Source: JACPIL01 sp964362365
Lineage (GTDB): Archaea; Nanobdellota; Nanobdellia; Woesearchaeales; GW2011-AR9
Length of the DNA: 33,128 nt
Assembly: GCA_964362365.1 (NCBI GenBank)
Contig: CAYIEF010000007.1
Coordinates: forward strand, 1-33,128
Reading direction: 5' to 3'
In this document: piece by piece, positions 8,572 to 18,209 of the stretch
Position numbering within the stretch: the first letter of the stretch is position 1
Layout of the letters: the number at the start of each line of letters is the position of its first letter
Notes under the pieces: model-generated
Databases searched by the model: none
The model's input: only the letters and a program-made list of their open reading frames with translations
What the model was told of the DNA's origin: nothing
Program-made: the position numbers and the translations under genes

Positions 8572-11500
8572 ATGTTCAAAAAAAGAGGCCTATTTTTAGT
8601 AGTTTTAGTGTTACTCCTAGCAGTATACGCGTCCTTTTCTGTTGTGGCAGAAACCACTGGTTGTTATGTCTATCCGCAAGGGAGTGAGGATCTTTATTGT
8701 GTTCCAGGGGTTCTTGACACTGAAGCAGAGACTGATTGCAGTCAACATGGTGATTGCGATCTTAATACGCACTTTAAGCCAGGATCTACTTGTGCAGAAT
8801 TTAGTGAATGTCAGGAAATAACCTGTAGTGTTGATTGTCAATTACATGCGCGCGGAGTTTGTAATCAGATGGGCGGAACAGAAGTGCCTCAAGATCAGTT
8901 TTCTTATTGGTGTTCTCCAGGATGCTGTAAAGTTGATACCTTCTGCAGTTTTAACTTGAATAGGTATCAATGTCAGAAGGAAGCAACCAATCGGGGAGTT
9001 CCTCTCTCTAATATGATCTATGATAACAGCTTAGGCATGAGCACTGCGCAATGTAATCAGCTTTATTGTGGAGTCCAGATAGTTCCAGGAAGCTTAACTG
9101 GGGCAATTACAGACCAAAGCAATACTCCTTTAGCCAATGTAGAAGTTTCTTTACAGGGAACAAATCAAAAAACGAGCACTGATGCTCAAGGGGCATATTC
9201 ATTTCCTTCGCTAAGTCCGGGGGCATATTTGGTGAAAGCAACAGCATCAGGATATATACCTTCTACTTTTGAACTCATTTTACAATCCGGACAACAGGCA
9301 GTTAAAAATATTGTTTTAGCTACATCAACTGGTGTTGGAGCTTTGCAAGGAACAGTGAAAAGCACCACTCAAGCTGCTATTCCGTCTGCAACTATCGCTT
9401 GGACTGGCCCAAGCAGCGGTCAAATTGCAGCAGATGCAAATGGATTGTATACTATCCCTAATCTTTTGCCAGGCACGTACACGGTTACAGCTAGTAAAGT
9501 TGGTTATCAGCCTTTACAAAAAGTAGTTATTGTGGGTGAGGGAGTTTCGCAGCTTGATCTTGAATTGGCAAGTACAACATTCCAAGGAGTTAAGGGGAAA
9601 ACATATCTTGATGTAAATAACAATAAAAAGATTGATGTGGGTACCGATACAGATATTTTCGGCGCTAAAATTTATGTTGATGCTATTTTCAAGGGCTTAT
9701 CAAAATATGGGATTGGTAGCGCGGCTGGAGATTATGAATTCTCATTAGCGGTCGGAGAGCACAAGATCACTGCCTCGTATCAAGATTATAACGGCGATCC
9801 ACAGCAGATTCTTATTGCTGAAGGATTAAGCTTCAGGGCAGATATTCTCTTATCAAAGTACATCGGCGAATGCAGTTTCGGCAATCCTCCAAAAGATGTA
9901 ACTACATTTTCAGCGAGTCATGTCAAAGGAAAGGAAGAAGTCCTTCTGGAGTGGAAAAAGCCATGCCCAGAAGTGTTGAATTACCAAATAACTAAGTATG
10001 AAGGAACAACCCAAGTAGATACCTTCACTATTTCAGGAGCAGAATATTCCAAACTGGATGGTGATGTAGAATGGGGCAAATCATACAAATACGAAATAAT
10101 TGCAACGTATGATGGAGGAGTTCAATCGAAAAAACCAGCTATCACTTCCATTACCTTAGGTGATAAAGCCTGTGAAGAGAGATATTCTGAAACCACCGGC
10201 TGGGATTTATTCTGTACCGCAGGGGTCACGGTTGAGCGGAAGAAGATATGGACTTGTGATGAACAAAATAAACTGGTTGTTTCTCAGGATTGTTCCGTCA
10301 GCGATGGGGATGGCGAAGTTTATTTTTGTTCTGAAGTTGGCCAGCACAATGCGATCTGTAAAGATGCGGGGGTCTGCAGTTTAGGTGCAGGTCAATTTGG
10401 CTTGTATTACTCGCGTAATGAGTGTTATAATCCGGGAACTGGAGCTGCTCCAGAAGAAGCGGGCGCAGCCGCGTATTGTTATTATGATTCAAGCGCTTCC
10501 ACCATTGTCAACCAATGTAATCGTTGTGATACGGTGGCAAACTGTTTTGATTACAAAAGTAAAGATGCATGCAACGTCAATAATTGCCTAGGTATAGAAT
10601 GTGAATGGATCAATAGTGCAGAAAAAACTCCTTTGCTTGATTACAGCAATTTGTTCTCAGGCTTGGACATTCCTACTACGGTAACTCCAGAAACAGGAGC
10701 AGGGTATTGTGTCGAAAAGGATTATGATGAAGATGATCGTTGTTCATTGTGCGGTCCTGGTGGAGGTTTGTACGAAAATTATTACTGCACCGATAAAGTA
10801 TGTTCTGCCTTAGGCGCATGTTTTTCAAATTCTGTCACGCAAGGCAAGGCTTTAAGTTACTGTGCTTCCTGCGGCGATGAACCGACCAGCCAGACTAATT
10901 GTTATACTTACCAATTTGAAAGCGAATGTACCGGCGGACAAAATCTAGAAAGAAATGACCGCCAGGAAATAACCCTTTCCACTGATCAATGCGGCTGGGG
11001 CAGATGCATTTGGAGCGGCATACCTGGCGGAGCAGGAAGCTGTGTTAAAGATGGAGATGGCAACCTTAAAGATGATTGCGCTGGGTTTGCCAATGCCGGA
11101 GAGCAAGCTGCTTGTAAAGTAGATAACACTGCTCCAGTCACTAAATTACCTCTTTCAGGAGCCAATGTACTTTCCCTGACTAAATCAAACCTTACCTTCC
11201 AAGCTAAGGACAAAGAAAGCCCATTGGGAGTGATAGGATATTGTTTGGCTAGCGCTGCACCAGGAAGCGCGGCAATCTGCACTTCTTTCACTGAAAAAGC
11301 ATATCCTGGAAAATTGAAGGATGAAACGATTGTTGTCAATGTTTTAGATTCGCTGAATGAACAGGTTCCTGGACAAACCTATGCTCTGAAATTTTATTCT
11401 AAGGACAAATATTTCAATCAGGAAAACGTACAAACAGCTTTTGTCTACATCGACAATGTCCCGCCTCAGTTTGAAATCAATCAGGAAATGAAAACTGCCG

Positions 11501-14500
11501 GCGATAAAACGACATTGACCGTATATCTGGACGGAACCAGTGAACCTATGCAATGCACTTTCAATACAAAGCAAGTCTTACCGGCTGGCGTGGAAAAGAG
11601 TATGGTAGTAGATAGAACCAAGCAAAAGAAGGAAGCAGTATTCAAAGATTTAGATGGCGTGAAGCATGAACTTACGGTGACTTGTGAAGATAATCAGGGT
11701 AATGTTAATACCAAGCAGAAAACATATACTTTTGATTTGGAAGAGCGAATCACCTTAATTACACCTAAATTGTACGGGGCAGTGGCTTCTACTAACATAG
11801 AATTTGAGTTGGATACTACTACTGGTGCAAGCTGCGGTTTGTATCTTTCTACTACTAATCAAAAAGTGGCTGATTTTGTCAGTGATGAAAATGGTAAAAC
11901 CCATAAGACTGATCCTGTTCCTGGTTTTGTCGAGCGAGAATATGCTGCAGAGTATAAAGTGATCTGTAGCGATTTGTTGACTTCAGAATCGTACGAAGAA
12001 TACTTACAATTTAAAGTTGACTTCAGCGCTCCTGCTACTCAGATAGTGCTGCAGGAAGGTACGAGGGTTGCCACCCCTCAAGGATATGGATGGGAAGAGT
12101 ATTTTGTGAACTCAACGCAAGTTTCTTTTGAGTGCAACAATGACGGCGGTTTTGCTTGTGTTAAGACTTATTATTGTTTAGGAGAAGGTTGCGAATTAGT
12201 AAATAATCCTGGCTATCAAGAATTTAATCAAGTGCTTACTTTACAAGAAAGCAGCTTGATTTGTTATTACTCTACCGACGAAGCAGAAAATCCAGTATAT
12301 CAGCCTGCTTGTGGAAGAGTGCGGATAGAGGGGTACGGTATTACCTTAGAAAAGCCGCCAATGTACTGGTACCAAGATCAAAAATGGGGAATAAGCAATG
12401 TTCCTGAATTTACTCTGCAGTTTTACACCAGAGTTCCAACAGTCGAATGTAAATTTGATTTTGCTCCTGGGTTTACCTATAACACTCTGCCGGCGCATAA
12501 AGTGTTGAAGCCAACTGCGGAAGGAAAGTATGTTGTGGAAGATTTCCCAACCAGCGTGTTTTCAGAATACTCAGAAAAAGGCGGGACAAAATCGTTATAT
12601 GTACAGTGCTTGAACTGGGAAAACAAGCTTGGTCCGGAACAAAAAGTTATGCTGGAATATGATCCGACCAAACCGGTAGTGACTAGCGCATCAGCCAGGC
12701 CAAGTTTTATCGGAGAAGGTATAACCACCACATTAATTGTCAATACCGATGATAAAACTGTTTGTAAATTCAGCGATAATTCCGATGGCACTGGAAGTTC
12801 AGAATATGGTACGATGGAATTTTCGTTTCCGGGAGCTGAATTTAATCAATTAGATACAGAGCATCAAACGATATTTAATATTAATTTTCAAGGAGCGAAG
12901 AAAGAGTATGTGCTGGCGGTTGCTTGTAAGAATGGCGCCGGAGATATTTCCGAAACTGCTGAGATACGGTTTACGGTAGATTACAGCGCTTTAGGCGCTA
13001 TTAACAAGATAACGCCTAGCGGATTTATCCAACAAAAAAATGTAACTCTTACCGTCGAAACAACAAAAAGGGCAACATGTGAATATAAGCAAGGGTTAGA
13101 TTACCTTCCTTTCCCTAGCGGTGTTGGCACAGTACATAGCGCATCCCTTGGCGGCTTAGAAGAAAAGAAATATATCATTCCTATCCGCTGTATGATTGAG
13201 GATCATCTGACCGAAGCCAGCGCAGTGTTTACGATTGATCAAACTCCACCGCGCATCTCTTCCATTAATGATGGAACCGCTACTTGCGGCGCTGAGACGA
13301 TGCAGGTGATGGTCAGCACCAATGAAAATAACATAAGCAGCTATTATTATGAGGTTTATGATCTCGGTGAAGGATCAGCAAGTTCGTTAAGCAGCGCTTC
13401 TTTTACCAATACTGTTTCAACTTCGCAGAATGGAAGCAGCAATGACACCAGTAGCAGCGTAAGTAGTTATAATTCATATCTCGGAAGTTTACAAGGTACA
13501 TTAGTTTTTGATGCTTCTGTTGGTCCAGGTCTTCCTTTGGCTGTTCCAACTGCAAGCTTACAAGAAGGCCATAAATACAATTTGAAAGTAGCTGCTACTG
13601 ACGCAGCAGGAAACATTGGAAGCTTTGGTGACAGCGATGGGTTTGTGGTAACTTCTGCAGAGTATGCAAGCTGTGAAAGTGATGAAGGTGCTCCTGCAGT
13701 GAATGTGGTAATCAACGATTCTCTTCCAGAAAGTTGTACATCTACACCCGTCGAGTTGCAATGCGTCGATGCTAATGGATGCGGTATCAGCTATGGAAAA
13801 GCATCTTCAACAGATCTCTGTGAACCAATACAGGCATACAATGGACAGAAGATCTCTTTTGATAAATCAGGTTGGATTTGTTATGCAGTAAAAGATAGTG
13901 TTGGGAATAATTATACCGGCTCGCAACGGATTACCTTGCTGGATGCTGATGGGGATAAAATCTTGGACAGCTGTGATCAATGTTCTGGCACGGCGGCAGG
14001 GAAAGTAGTTGATGAGATCGGCTGCGCCAGCGGGCAAATACCACTATCTGAACGAGGTAAAGATGCTGATAAGGATGGATTGCCGGATATGTGGGAAAAG
14101 CTGTATGATGCAGAAGAATGTAGTTTTGATTCGGTAAGCTCTGATTCCAATGCCAATGGAGTAAGCGATACTTTAGAAGACTATGATGGGGACGGTTACA
14201 CCAGTTACGAAGAGTATACTAAAGAGTTTCATCCTTGTGTGGCTGAGCCGGGTAAAGTCGGTGTAAGCGTAACTGCGGTAAAAAAGCCTGCTGTGGAAAC
14301 ATTAGATTTTGTAGCTTGGATCTTCCTGCTATTAGGATTATTGTTGGTATTAGGCGGAACAGGATACTTAGTGTATTATTACACCTTGCCTGGAACGAAG
14401 CGTACAGGGAAAACTGCTGAGCAGCGCGGCGTATCTAGGACCTCAGCTCAAAAGCCTGCTGCTACAACATTCCAACCACAGAAAGTAGTGCAATCATGGG

Positions 14501-14856
14501 CGGAAAAATTAGCTTTGCTGCGAAAATCACGTGAAGAGCGGGCTAAGGCGCGTTCGCGACGAGAAGTATTTGGAGAATTTGGAAAGCAATCGGTTCAGAT
14601 CCCTCATCTAGAGCCTTTATTACGCGCTCCGCCGAAGGATCATCTCTCTAAAGTAAGTGCCTTGGCTCAGAAATATGCAGAACATAAAGAACAGATCAAG
14701 CCTGGACTTCGAGCAGAAGAGAAAGGCATTTTTGCGAAATTGGAAAATATAGCTGAACAAGCTAAGAAGAAAGATATTACTGACATTGTCGATAAAGATG
14801 AAGCTAAGGATATTTTTGAGAAATTGCGGAAGCTGAGCAAAAAACGAAAAGAGTAA
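8572..14856 (+). CDS. Giant multidomain surface protein with C-terminal anchor (2094 aa)
   Basis: Domains in order: Sec-type signal peptide (residues 1-26, MFKKRG then a hydrophobic run); a Cys-rich module to about 160; three carboxypeptidase-regulatory/prealbumin-like beta domains starting near 174, 256 and 339 (repeating G-x-V/I, DAxGxYxxPxLxPGxYxV); an FN3-like domain at about 439-525; further Cys-rich modules to about 840; a series of Ig-like repeats containing TAPVTK or DxTPP-type junctions; a Ser/Asn-rich linker near 1605-1640; Ca-binding thrombospondin type 3-like motifs at about 1791-1890 (DADGDKILDSCDQC, DADKDGLPDMW, DYDGDGYTSYEEY); a membrane helix at about 1911-1937; and a basic, helical cytoplasmic tail of about 155 residues. 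This is the architecture of a surface adhesin or receptor. No protease or other catalytic motif was seen. It sits directly before the pilin-like cluster (25-nt gap) and may be co-transcribed with it. Confidence 0.9.
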   Translation: MFKKRGLFLVVLVLLLAVYASFSVVAETTGCYVYPQGSEDLYCVPGVLDTEAETDCSQHGDCDLNTHFKPGSTCAEFSECQEITCSVDCQLHARGVCNQMGGTEVPQDQFSYWCSPGCCKVDTFCSFNLNRYQCQKEATNRGVPLSNMIYDNSLGMSTAQCNQLYCGVQIVPGSLTGAITDQSNTPLANVEVSLQGTNQKTSTDAQGAYSFPSLSPGAYLVKATASGYIPSTFELILQSGQQAVKNIVLATSTGVGALQGTVKSTTQAAIPSATIAWTGPSSGQIAADANGLYTIPNLLPGTYTVTASKVGYQPLQKVVIVGEGVSQLDLELASTTFQGVKGKTYLDVNNNKKIDVGTDTDIFGAKIYVDAIFKGLSKYGIGSAAGDYEFSLAVGEHKITASYQDYNGDPQQILIAEGLSFRADILLSKYIGECSFGNPPKDVTTFSASHVKGKEEVLLEWKKPCPEVLNYQITKYEGTTQVDTFTISGAEYSKLDGDVEWGKSYKYEIIATYDGGVQSKKPAITSITLGDKACEERYSETTGWDLFCTAGVTVERKKIWTCDEQNKLVVSQDCSVSDGDGEVYFCSEVGQHNAICKDAGVCSLGAGQFGLYYSRNECYNPGTGAAPEEAGAAAYCYYDSSASTIVNQCNRCDTVANCFDYKSKDACNVNNCLGIECEWINSAEKTPLLDYSNLFSGLDIPTTVTPETGAGYCVEKDYDEDDRCSLCGPGGGLYENYYCTDKVCSALGACFSNSVTQGKALSYCASCGDEPTSQTNCYTYQFESECTGGQNLERNDRQEITLSTDQCGWGRCIWSGIPGGAGSCVKDGDGNLKDDCAGFANAGEQAACKVDNTAPVTKLPLSGANVLSLTKSNLTFQAKDKESPLGVIGYCLASAAPGSAAICTSFTEKAYPGKLKDETIVVNVLDSLNEQVPGQTYALKFYSKDKYFNQENVQTAFVYIDNVPPQFEINQEMKTAGDKTTLTVYLDGTSEPMQCTFNTKQVLPAGVEKSMVVDRTKQKKEAVFKDLDGVKHELTVTCEDNQGNVNTKQKTYTFDLEERITLITPKLYGAVASTNIEFELDTTTGASCGLYLSTTNQKVADFVSDENGKTHKTDPVPGFVEREYAAEYKVICSDLLTSESYEEYLQFKVDFSAPATQIVLQEGTRVATPQGYGWEEYFVNSTQVSFECNNDGGFACVKTYYCLGEGCELVNNPGYQEFNQVLTLQESSLICYYSTDEAENPVYQPACGRVRIEGYGITLEKPPMYWYQDQKWGISNVPEFTLQFYTRVPTVECKFDFAPGFTYNTLPAHKVLKPTAEGKYVVEDFPTSVFSEYSEKGGTKSLYVQCLNWENKLGPEQKVMLEYDPTKPVVTSASARPSFIGEGITTTLIVNTDDKTVCKFSDNSDGTGSSEYGTMEFSFPGAEFNQLDTEHQTIFNINFQGAKKEYVLAVACKNGAGDISETAEIRFTVDYSALGAINKITPSGFIQQKNVTLTVETTKRATCEYKQGLDYLPFPSGVGTVHSASLGGLEEKKYIIPIRCMIEDHLTEASAVFTIDQTPPRISSINDGTATCGAETMQVMVSTNENNISSYYYEVYDLGEGSASSLSSASFTNTVSTSQNGSSNDTSSSVSSYNSYLGSLQGTLVFDASVGPGLPLAVPTASLQEGHKYNLKVAATDAAGNIGSFGDSDGFVVTSAEYASCESDEGAPAVNVVINDSLPESCTSTPVELQCVDANGCGISYGKASSTDLCEPIQAYNGQKISFDKSGWICYAVKDSVGNNYTGSQRITLLDADGDKILDSCDQCSGTAAGKVVDEIGCASGQIPLSERGKDADKDGLPDMWEKLYDAEECSFDSVSSDSNANGVSDTLEDYDGDGYTSYEEYTKEFHPCVAEPGKVGVSVTAVKKPAVETLDFVAWIFLLLGLLLVLGGTGYLVYYYTLPGTKRTGKTAEQRGVSRTSAQKPAATTFQPQKVVQSWAEKLALLRKSREERAKARSRREVFGEFGKQSVQIPHLEPLLRAPPKDHLSKVSALAQKYAEHKEQIKPGLRAEEKGIFAKLENIAEQAKKKDITDIVDKDEAKDIFEKLRKLSKKRKE

Positions 14857-14881
14857 GAGAGAGTTAGTTTGAGTGTGGATT

Positions 14882-15418
14882 ATGGTTTTTAGAGACAAAA
14901 AAGGCATAGGAGTTGGACAGGTTTTTATTTTTATCATCGCTGCTATTACTTTTGCCATGATTTTGATTTTTGGATATCGCGCTATAACGGGATTTTTGAA
15001 GAGCGGAGAAGATGTTGCTTTTGTACAGTTTAAGACAGGGTTGGAAAGTTCGGTTAAGAAAATATATACGGAATTTGGTTCGGTACGGGTGGAACGATAT
15101 TCTACCCCTCTTGGTTACAGTCAGATCTGTTTTGTAGACTTAGATAAGCCATATAATCAGGATCTTTGTAAACTTGATCAATATGCCTGCAGTGTTTGGA
15201 AGATAGCTGCTGATTCGGGAAAAGGTTATGAGGGTGTGGATGAAAATGTATTTCTTACCCCTGCTGCTCCGGTTCCAATTAAAGTATATAAGATTAGTGT
15301 AGAAGATCCAAAAGAGAATGATTTCTTATGCATTCCCATCAAACAGGGCGCATTTAATATTGTGATGGAAGGAAGAGGGGATAAAACGCTTCTATCTGAG
15401 TTGCCTTCTGGGGGTTGA
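14882..15418 (+). CDS. Prepilin-like membrane-anchored protein (178 aa)
   Basis: The ATG at 14882 is preferred to the GTG nine bases earlier. The N-terminus MVFRDKKGIGVGQ, followed by a hydrophobic helix (VFIFIIAAITFAMILIFGY), looks like a class III signal peptide. Cleavage could follow KKG (residue 8) or the G before Q13. The ectodomain (about 140 aa) has Cys in CFVD, LCKL, ACSVW and FLCIP contexts. First gene of the 16-gene pilin-like run, 25 nt after the 2094-aa protein gene. Expected to sit in the membrane as a pilin or pseudopilin subunit; the exact role is unknown. Confidence 0.85.
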   Translation: MVFRDKKGIGVGQVFIFIIAAITFAMILIFGYRAITGFLKSGEDVAFVQFKTGLESSVKKIYTEFGSVRVERYSTPLGYSQICFVDLDKPYNQDLCKLDQYACSVWKIAADSGKGYEGVDENVFLTPAAPVPIKVYKISVEDPKENDFLCIPIKQGAFNIVMEGRGDKTLLSELPSGG

Positions 15419-15426
15419 GGTTTGTC

Positions 15427-16545
15427 ATGATGCTGGGAAAGATATCTGGGAAGAGGGGCCAGATGGAAGTTACGTTTAATTGGGTGTATATTTTGATCGC
15501 CGGCGCAGTTATATTATTGTTTTTTGTAGGATTAGTAGCGCGGCAGAAAACAGTTTCAGAAGAACGCCTTTCTGGAGAAGTAGTTCAAATCATGAGTTCT
15601 ATCCTTGCTGGCGCAGGTGTTTCAGAAAAGACCAAAAACTTCATTGATGCCAGCGGGTTAGCAGATTATACTTTATACTTTCAATGTTTAGAAGGAGTAA
15701 GTGAGTTTGGCATCAAAGATCGTCCAGCCAGAACACAGAATTCCATCGATCCGATCTTTGCTCCTCATGAAGTTCGCAGTTCACGCATTGTGACTTGGAG
15801 TTTGCCCTACGCTATGCCGTTTAAAGTGATGGATTTTTTGTTTGTCATCCCTTCCAATGTAAAGTATTACATCATGGGCAATGATGCAGATTTTGTGAAT
15901 GAATTTCTAAATTCTACTGAGGGAATTGAACGAGTTTTTGTTTCTGGATTGCAGCAGATTGAACCAGAAGAAAATTTGCAGGTGCGCATTATCGATACCA
16001 GCGGTACAGTTATTCCTGGTTCTAATGTTCCTGCGCAATTACAATCTTTTGAGGATGAAGAAGTCAGTGCAGTAGTATTTACTGGGGCAAACCAAGTTGA
16101 TTTTTATCAAAAGCATGGCTCATCGTGGAGGAAGAGCAACCTAAACCCATTGCGGGTCATTTCTTTGTCTGGCGAAAGGGACGCAGCTAAATATGCAGCG
16201 ATATTTGCTGCAGGTGACCAGATGTATTGGTGCAACATGAATAAAGCCTTGACTCGGATGGGATTATTGATGGAGGTCTATGGCGGAGAAGAGATAGCGT
16301 ATGGAGAAGCTGGCGGGAAGATAGGTGAGCTAATTACGTATTATAACAATGATATTTCCAGTGATTGCCGAGGCCATTTAGAGCAGTACGATGAAAATGC
16401 CTTAGATGCATTGACAAAATTATCACATGCCACTACTGCCTGCCGTTTAAATCAAGGATCCTGTGTAGACTTGATTGATGCAGCAGACATGCTCAGGAAA
16501 ATTAACGATAAATTACGGATTTCCTGCAGTGTTTCGCTGTATTGA
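15427..16545 (+). CDS. Prepilin-like protein with large ectodomain (372 aa)
   Basis: The start at ATG 15427 is supported by GAGG six bases upstream; the longer TTG start overlaps the previous stop. The N-terminus MMLGKISGKRG/QMEV is a textbook-like prepilin motif: basic residues, G, then Q at +1 and a Glu at +3. A helix follows at about 17-36 (WVYILIAGAVILLFFVGLVA). The ectodomain of about 330 residues has a mixed alpha/beta look with scattered Cys (FQCLEG, YWCNMN, DCRGH, ACRLNQGSC, ISCSV). It is separated from the preceding gene by 8 nt. Probably a larger, minor pilin-type subunit. The Glu resembles the pilin E5 that helps subunit assembly, although its position differs. Confidence 0.87.
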   Translation: MMLGKISGKRGQMEVTFNWVYILIAGAVILLFFVGLVARQKTVSEERLSGEVVQIMSSILAGAGVSEKTKNFIDASGLADYTLYFQCLEGVSEFGIKDRPARTQNSIDPIFAPHEVRSSRIVTWSLPYAMPFKVMDFLFVIPSNVKYYIMGNDADFVNEFLNSTEGIERVFVSGLQQIEPEENLQVRIIDTSGTVIPGSNVPAQLQSFEDEEVSAVVFTGANQVDFYQKHGSSWRKSNLNPLRVISLSGERDAAKYAAIFAAGDQMYWCNMNKALTRMGLLMEVYGGEEIAYGEAGGKIGELITYYNNDISSDCRGHLEQYDENALDALTKLSHATTACRLNQGSCVDLIDAADMLRKINDKLRISCSVSLY

Positions 16546-16579
16546 TGGAAAAATAGTTGAAGAATCTGAACACAAAAAT

Positions 16580-17086
16580 ATGAAAAATAAAAGATTGAAT
16601 CGGAAAGGGCAATTGCAGATGACCGAAACTATCGCTATCCTCTTTATATTTTTCATTCTGCTCTTATTTGGAATAATTTTTTACTTTCGCTATCAGAAAG
16701 TTGCCTTTCAGGAGAAACAAGAAGAATTGTTAGCAGCACGGGCCATGGAAAGCACTCTGAAAGTATTATTTATGCCGGAATTAATTTGTAGCAGGGGCGA
16801 AGCGGAACCAGAAGATAACTGCTTTGATGTGTTAAAGCTTAATGCGACTAAGAAAACCATGCAGCAGCATCTTGACGAGTATTATTTTGAGATATTTTCT
16901 TATGCAAAAATTTATGTCCAGGAAACCTATCCTGAAAATAAGACCTGGGTGTTGTACGACAAGCCAAAACCAGAATTTACCAGGAAAGAACCGACTTTTT
17001 TTGTGGTTACCTTACGCGATGAGTTAGCTGGAAAGGATCAGCCTGAATACGGGTTTGGGTATGTGGGAGTGACAGTGTATTCGTGA
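16580..17086 (+). CDS. Prepilin-like protein (168 aa)
   Basis: The ATG at 16580 gives MKNKRLNRKG/QLQMTE, a strong class III-type N-terminus, then a hydrophobic helix (IAILFIFFILLLFGIIFYF). A longer reading from 16475 would overlap the upstream gene and bury this motif, so it is rejected. The helix continues into a polar amphipathic stretch (RYQKVAFQEKQEELLAARAME), as in the long N-terminal helix of type IV pilins. The ectodomain has two Cys (LICSRGEAEPEDNC) and a beta-rich C-terminal half (WVLYDKPKPEF, FFVVTLRDEL, GYVGVTVYS). It is followed closely by the next prepilin-like gene, with a 7-nt gap. Confidence 0.87.
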   Translation: MKNKRLNRKGQLQMTETIAILFIFFILLLFGIIFYFRYQKVAFQEKQEELLAARAMESTLKVLFMPELICSRGEAEPEDNCFDVLKLNATKKTMQQHLDEYYFEIFSYAKIYVQETYPENKTWVLYDKPKPEFTRKEPTFFVVTLRDELAGKDQPEYGFGYVGVTVYS

Positions 17087-17093
17087 TTTGAAA

Positions 17094-17660
17094 ATGGGAA
17101 TAAAAAAAGATGTTTGTGGGCAGATGGAAGCAGTTGGCTTAGTGGTAATAGTTATCTTGATTGCCTTAGGCATGCTTTTCATGGCTACGTTTGCGTTAAA
17201 GTCAGAACCGCAAAAAAAGATATTTACCCGTAAAGGGTTAGCATATAGTACTATGAGTGCCTTGATGAAAACGACAGTAAGTGAAGAAGCAGCTTGTTAT
17301 TCCTTGAGCCAAGGAGCGCCTAAAATAGGCGGGGATGTGATTGAAGATTGCGCCAAGTATAAGGATGTCGATACTTCTATATACCAATGCATGGGGCCTG
17401 TTTCCAAGAAGCCATTACATAGCTGCGATTTCTTGGCAGAGATGATAACATATACTTTAGATACTACCTTGGGAAGCTGGAATAAGCATTATGAATTTCA
17501 TGCACAGCTTATTCCATTTCAAGGGGAGGAACCGATAGATATTATTGAACCAATTATAGCTGGTGGATGTCCGAAGTGGAAGGAACGAGACAGTTCAGGG
17601 TTGTTTCCTATCAATACAGAAGCAGGATTAGTGGAGAATAGTCTGTATTTATGTGATTGA
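17094..17660 (+). CDS. Prepilin-like Cys-containing protein (188 aa)
   Basis: From ATG 17094 the N-terminus reads MGIKKDVCG/QMEAVG, with Q at the predicted +1 and E at +3, then a helix (LVVIVILIALGMLFMATFAL). A TTG six bases earlier is an alternative start. The ectodomain has several Cys (AACYS, EDCAKY, YQCMG, HSCDF, GGCPKW, LYLCD), and the chain ends on CD, so disulfides are likely. The layout matches its two upstream neighbours (helix, amphipathic extension, beta-rich ending), suggesting a paralogous set of minor pilin-like subunits. A T6 tract and a new TATA box follow, so this may be the last gene of the first transcript. Confidence 0.85.
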   Translation: MGIKKDVCGQMEAVGLVVIVILIALGMLFMATFALKSEPQKKIFTRKGLAYSTMSALMKTTVSEEAACYSLSQGAPKIGGDVIEDCAKYKDVDTSIYQCMGPVSKKPLHSCDFLAEMITYTLDTTLGSWNKHYEFHAQLIPFQGEEPIDIIEPIIAGGCPKWKERDSSGLFPINTEAGLVENSLYLCD

Positions 17661-17686
17661 AAATGTTATAGCACTATGGATAATTA

Positions 17687-17692
17687 TTTTTT
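17687..17692 (+). terminator. T6 tract after the first pilin-like block
   Basis: A TTTTTT run lies 27 nt after the stop at 17660 in an AT-rich spacer and precedes a TATA-like box at 17750. It could end the first transcript or be an internal pause. Confidence 0.35.
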
Positions 17693-17749
17693 GCACGCCA
17701 CCATTGGCGCCGAAGTATGGATTTTATTATCATTGAATTTTTAGCAACA

Positions 17750-17757
17750 TTTATATA
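17750..17757 (+). promoter_or_regulatory. TATA-like box inside the pilin-like cluster
   Basis: TTTATATA within the only sizeable gap (about 160 nt) of the cluster. A second AT-rich element (AATATATA, 17793-17800) lies just before the ribosome-binding site of the next gene. It would allow the downstream block to be transcribed independently of the upstream one. Confidence 0.5.
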
Positions 17758-17823
17758 CACATTTTCTTTCTTCATTCGAAGGAATAGTTACCAATATATA
17801 GAGTAAAAAAAGAGGTGCTTAGA

Positions 17824-18180
17824 ATGACATTTTCAAGAAAAGGGCAAGGTTTGCCGATAAACGTTATAATTGTTGCTGCTTTAGCGTTGATTGTTCTAGT
17901 GGTTTTAGTGGTTATATTTACCCAACAGACAAGCCAGTTCGGCCAAAAAGTTGGCGAAGAAACTAAAACAGAATTGTTCAAGATGCGGATTTTCTACGGC
18001 CAGTGCCGGCCAGGGGAGTCATTTGAGAATACTTTTATGAAAGAATTTGATTCTGCAAACTCAGAAGAAGCAAAAGATACGGCACGATCAAGCTTCAGGG
18101 GAGAAATCGACCGCTGTAAGGAATTCAGCGACGGCAAGGAATCGTGTGGATCTGGATCTGGATGCGTCTGGCAGAGTTAA
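17824..18180 (+). CDS. Small prepilin-like Cys-rich protein (118 aa)
   Basis: The ATG at 17824 is chosen because GAGGTG lies 6 nt upstream; the GTG inside that site would add three residues. MTFSRKG/QGLP followed by a long hydrophobic helix (INVIIVAALALIVLVVLVVIF) is a class III-type signal. The remaining 85 residues are charged and helical, with Cys in GQCRPGE, DRCKE and a C-terminal SCGSGSGCVW. Its size is close to that of a major archaeal pilin, so this and the following short genes are candidates for the structural subunits. Confidence 0.87.
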   Translation: MTFSRKGQGLPINVIIVAALALIVLVVLVVIFTQQTSQFGQKVGEETKTELFKMRIFYGQCRPGESFENTFMKEFDSANSEEAKDTARSSFRGEIDRCKEFSDGKESCGSGSGCVWQS

Positions 18181-18209
18181 GTGGGCGGTATACGGCTGGC
18201 GGCGTACAA

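Noticed and set aside
16475..16580. Upstream extension of the prepilin-like protein at 16580
   Set aside because: It overlaps the preceding CDS and would place the basic motif and helix 35 residues into the protein, unlike all neighbours.
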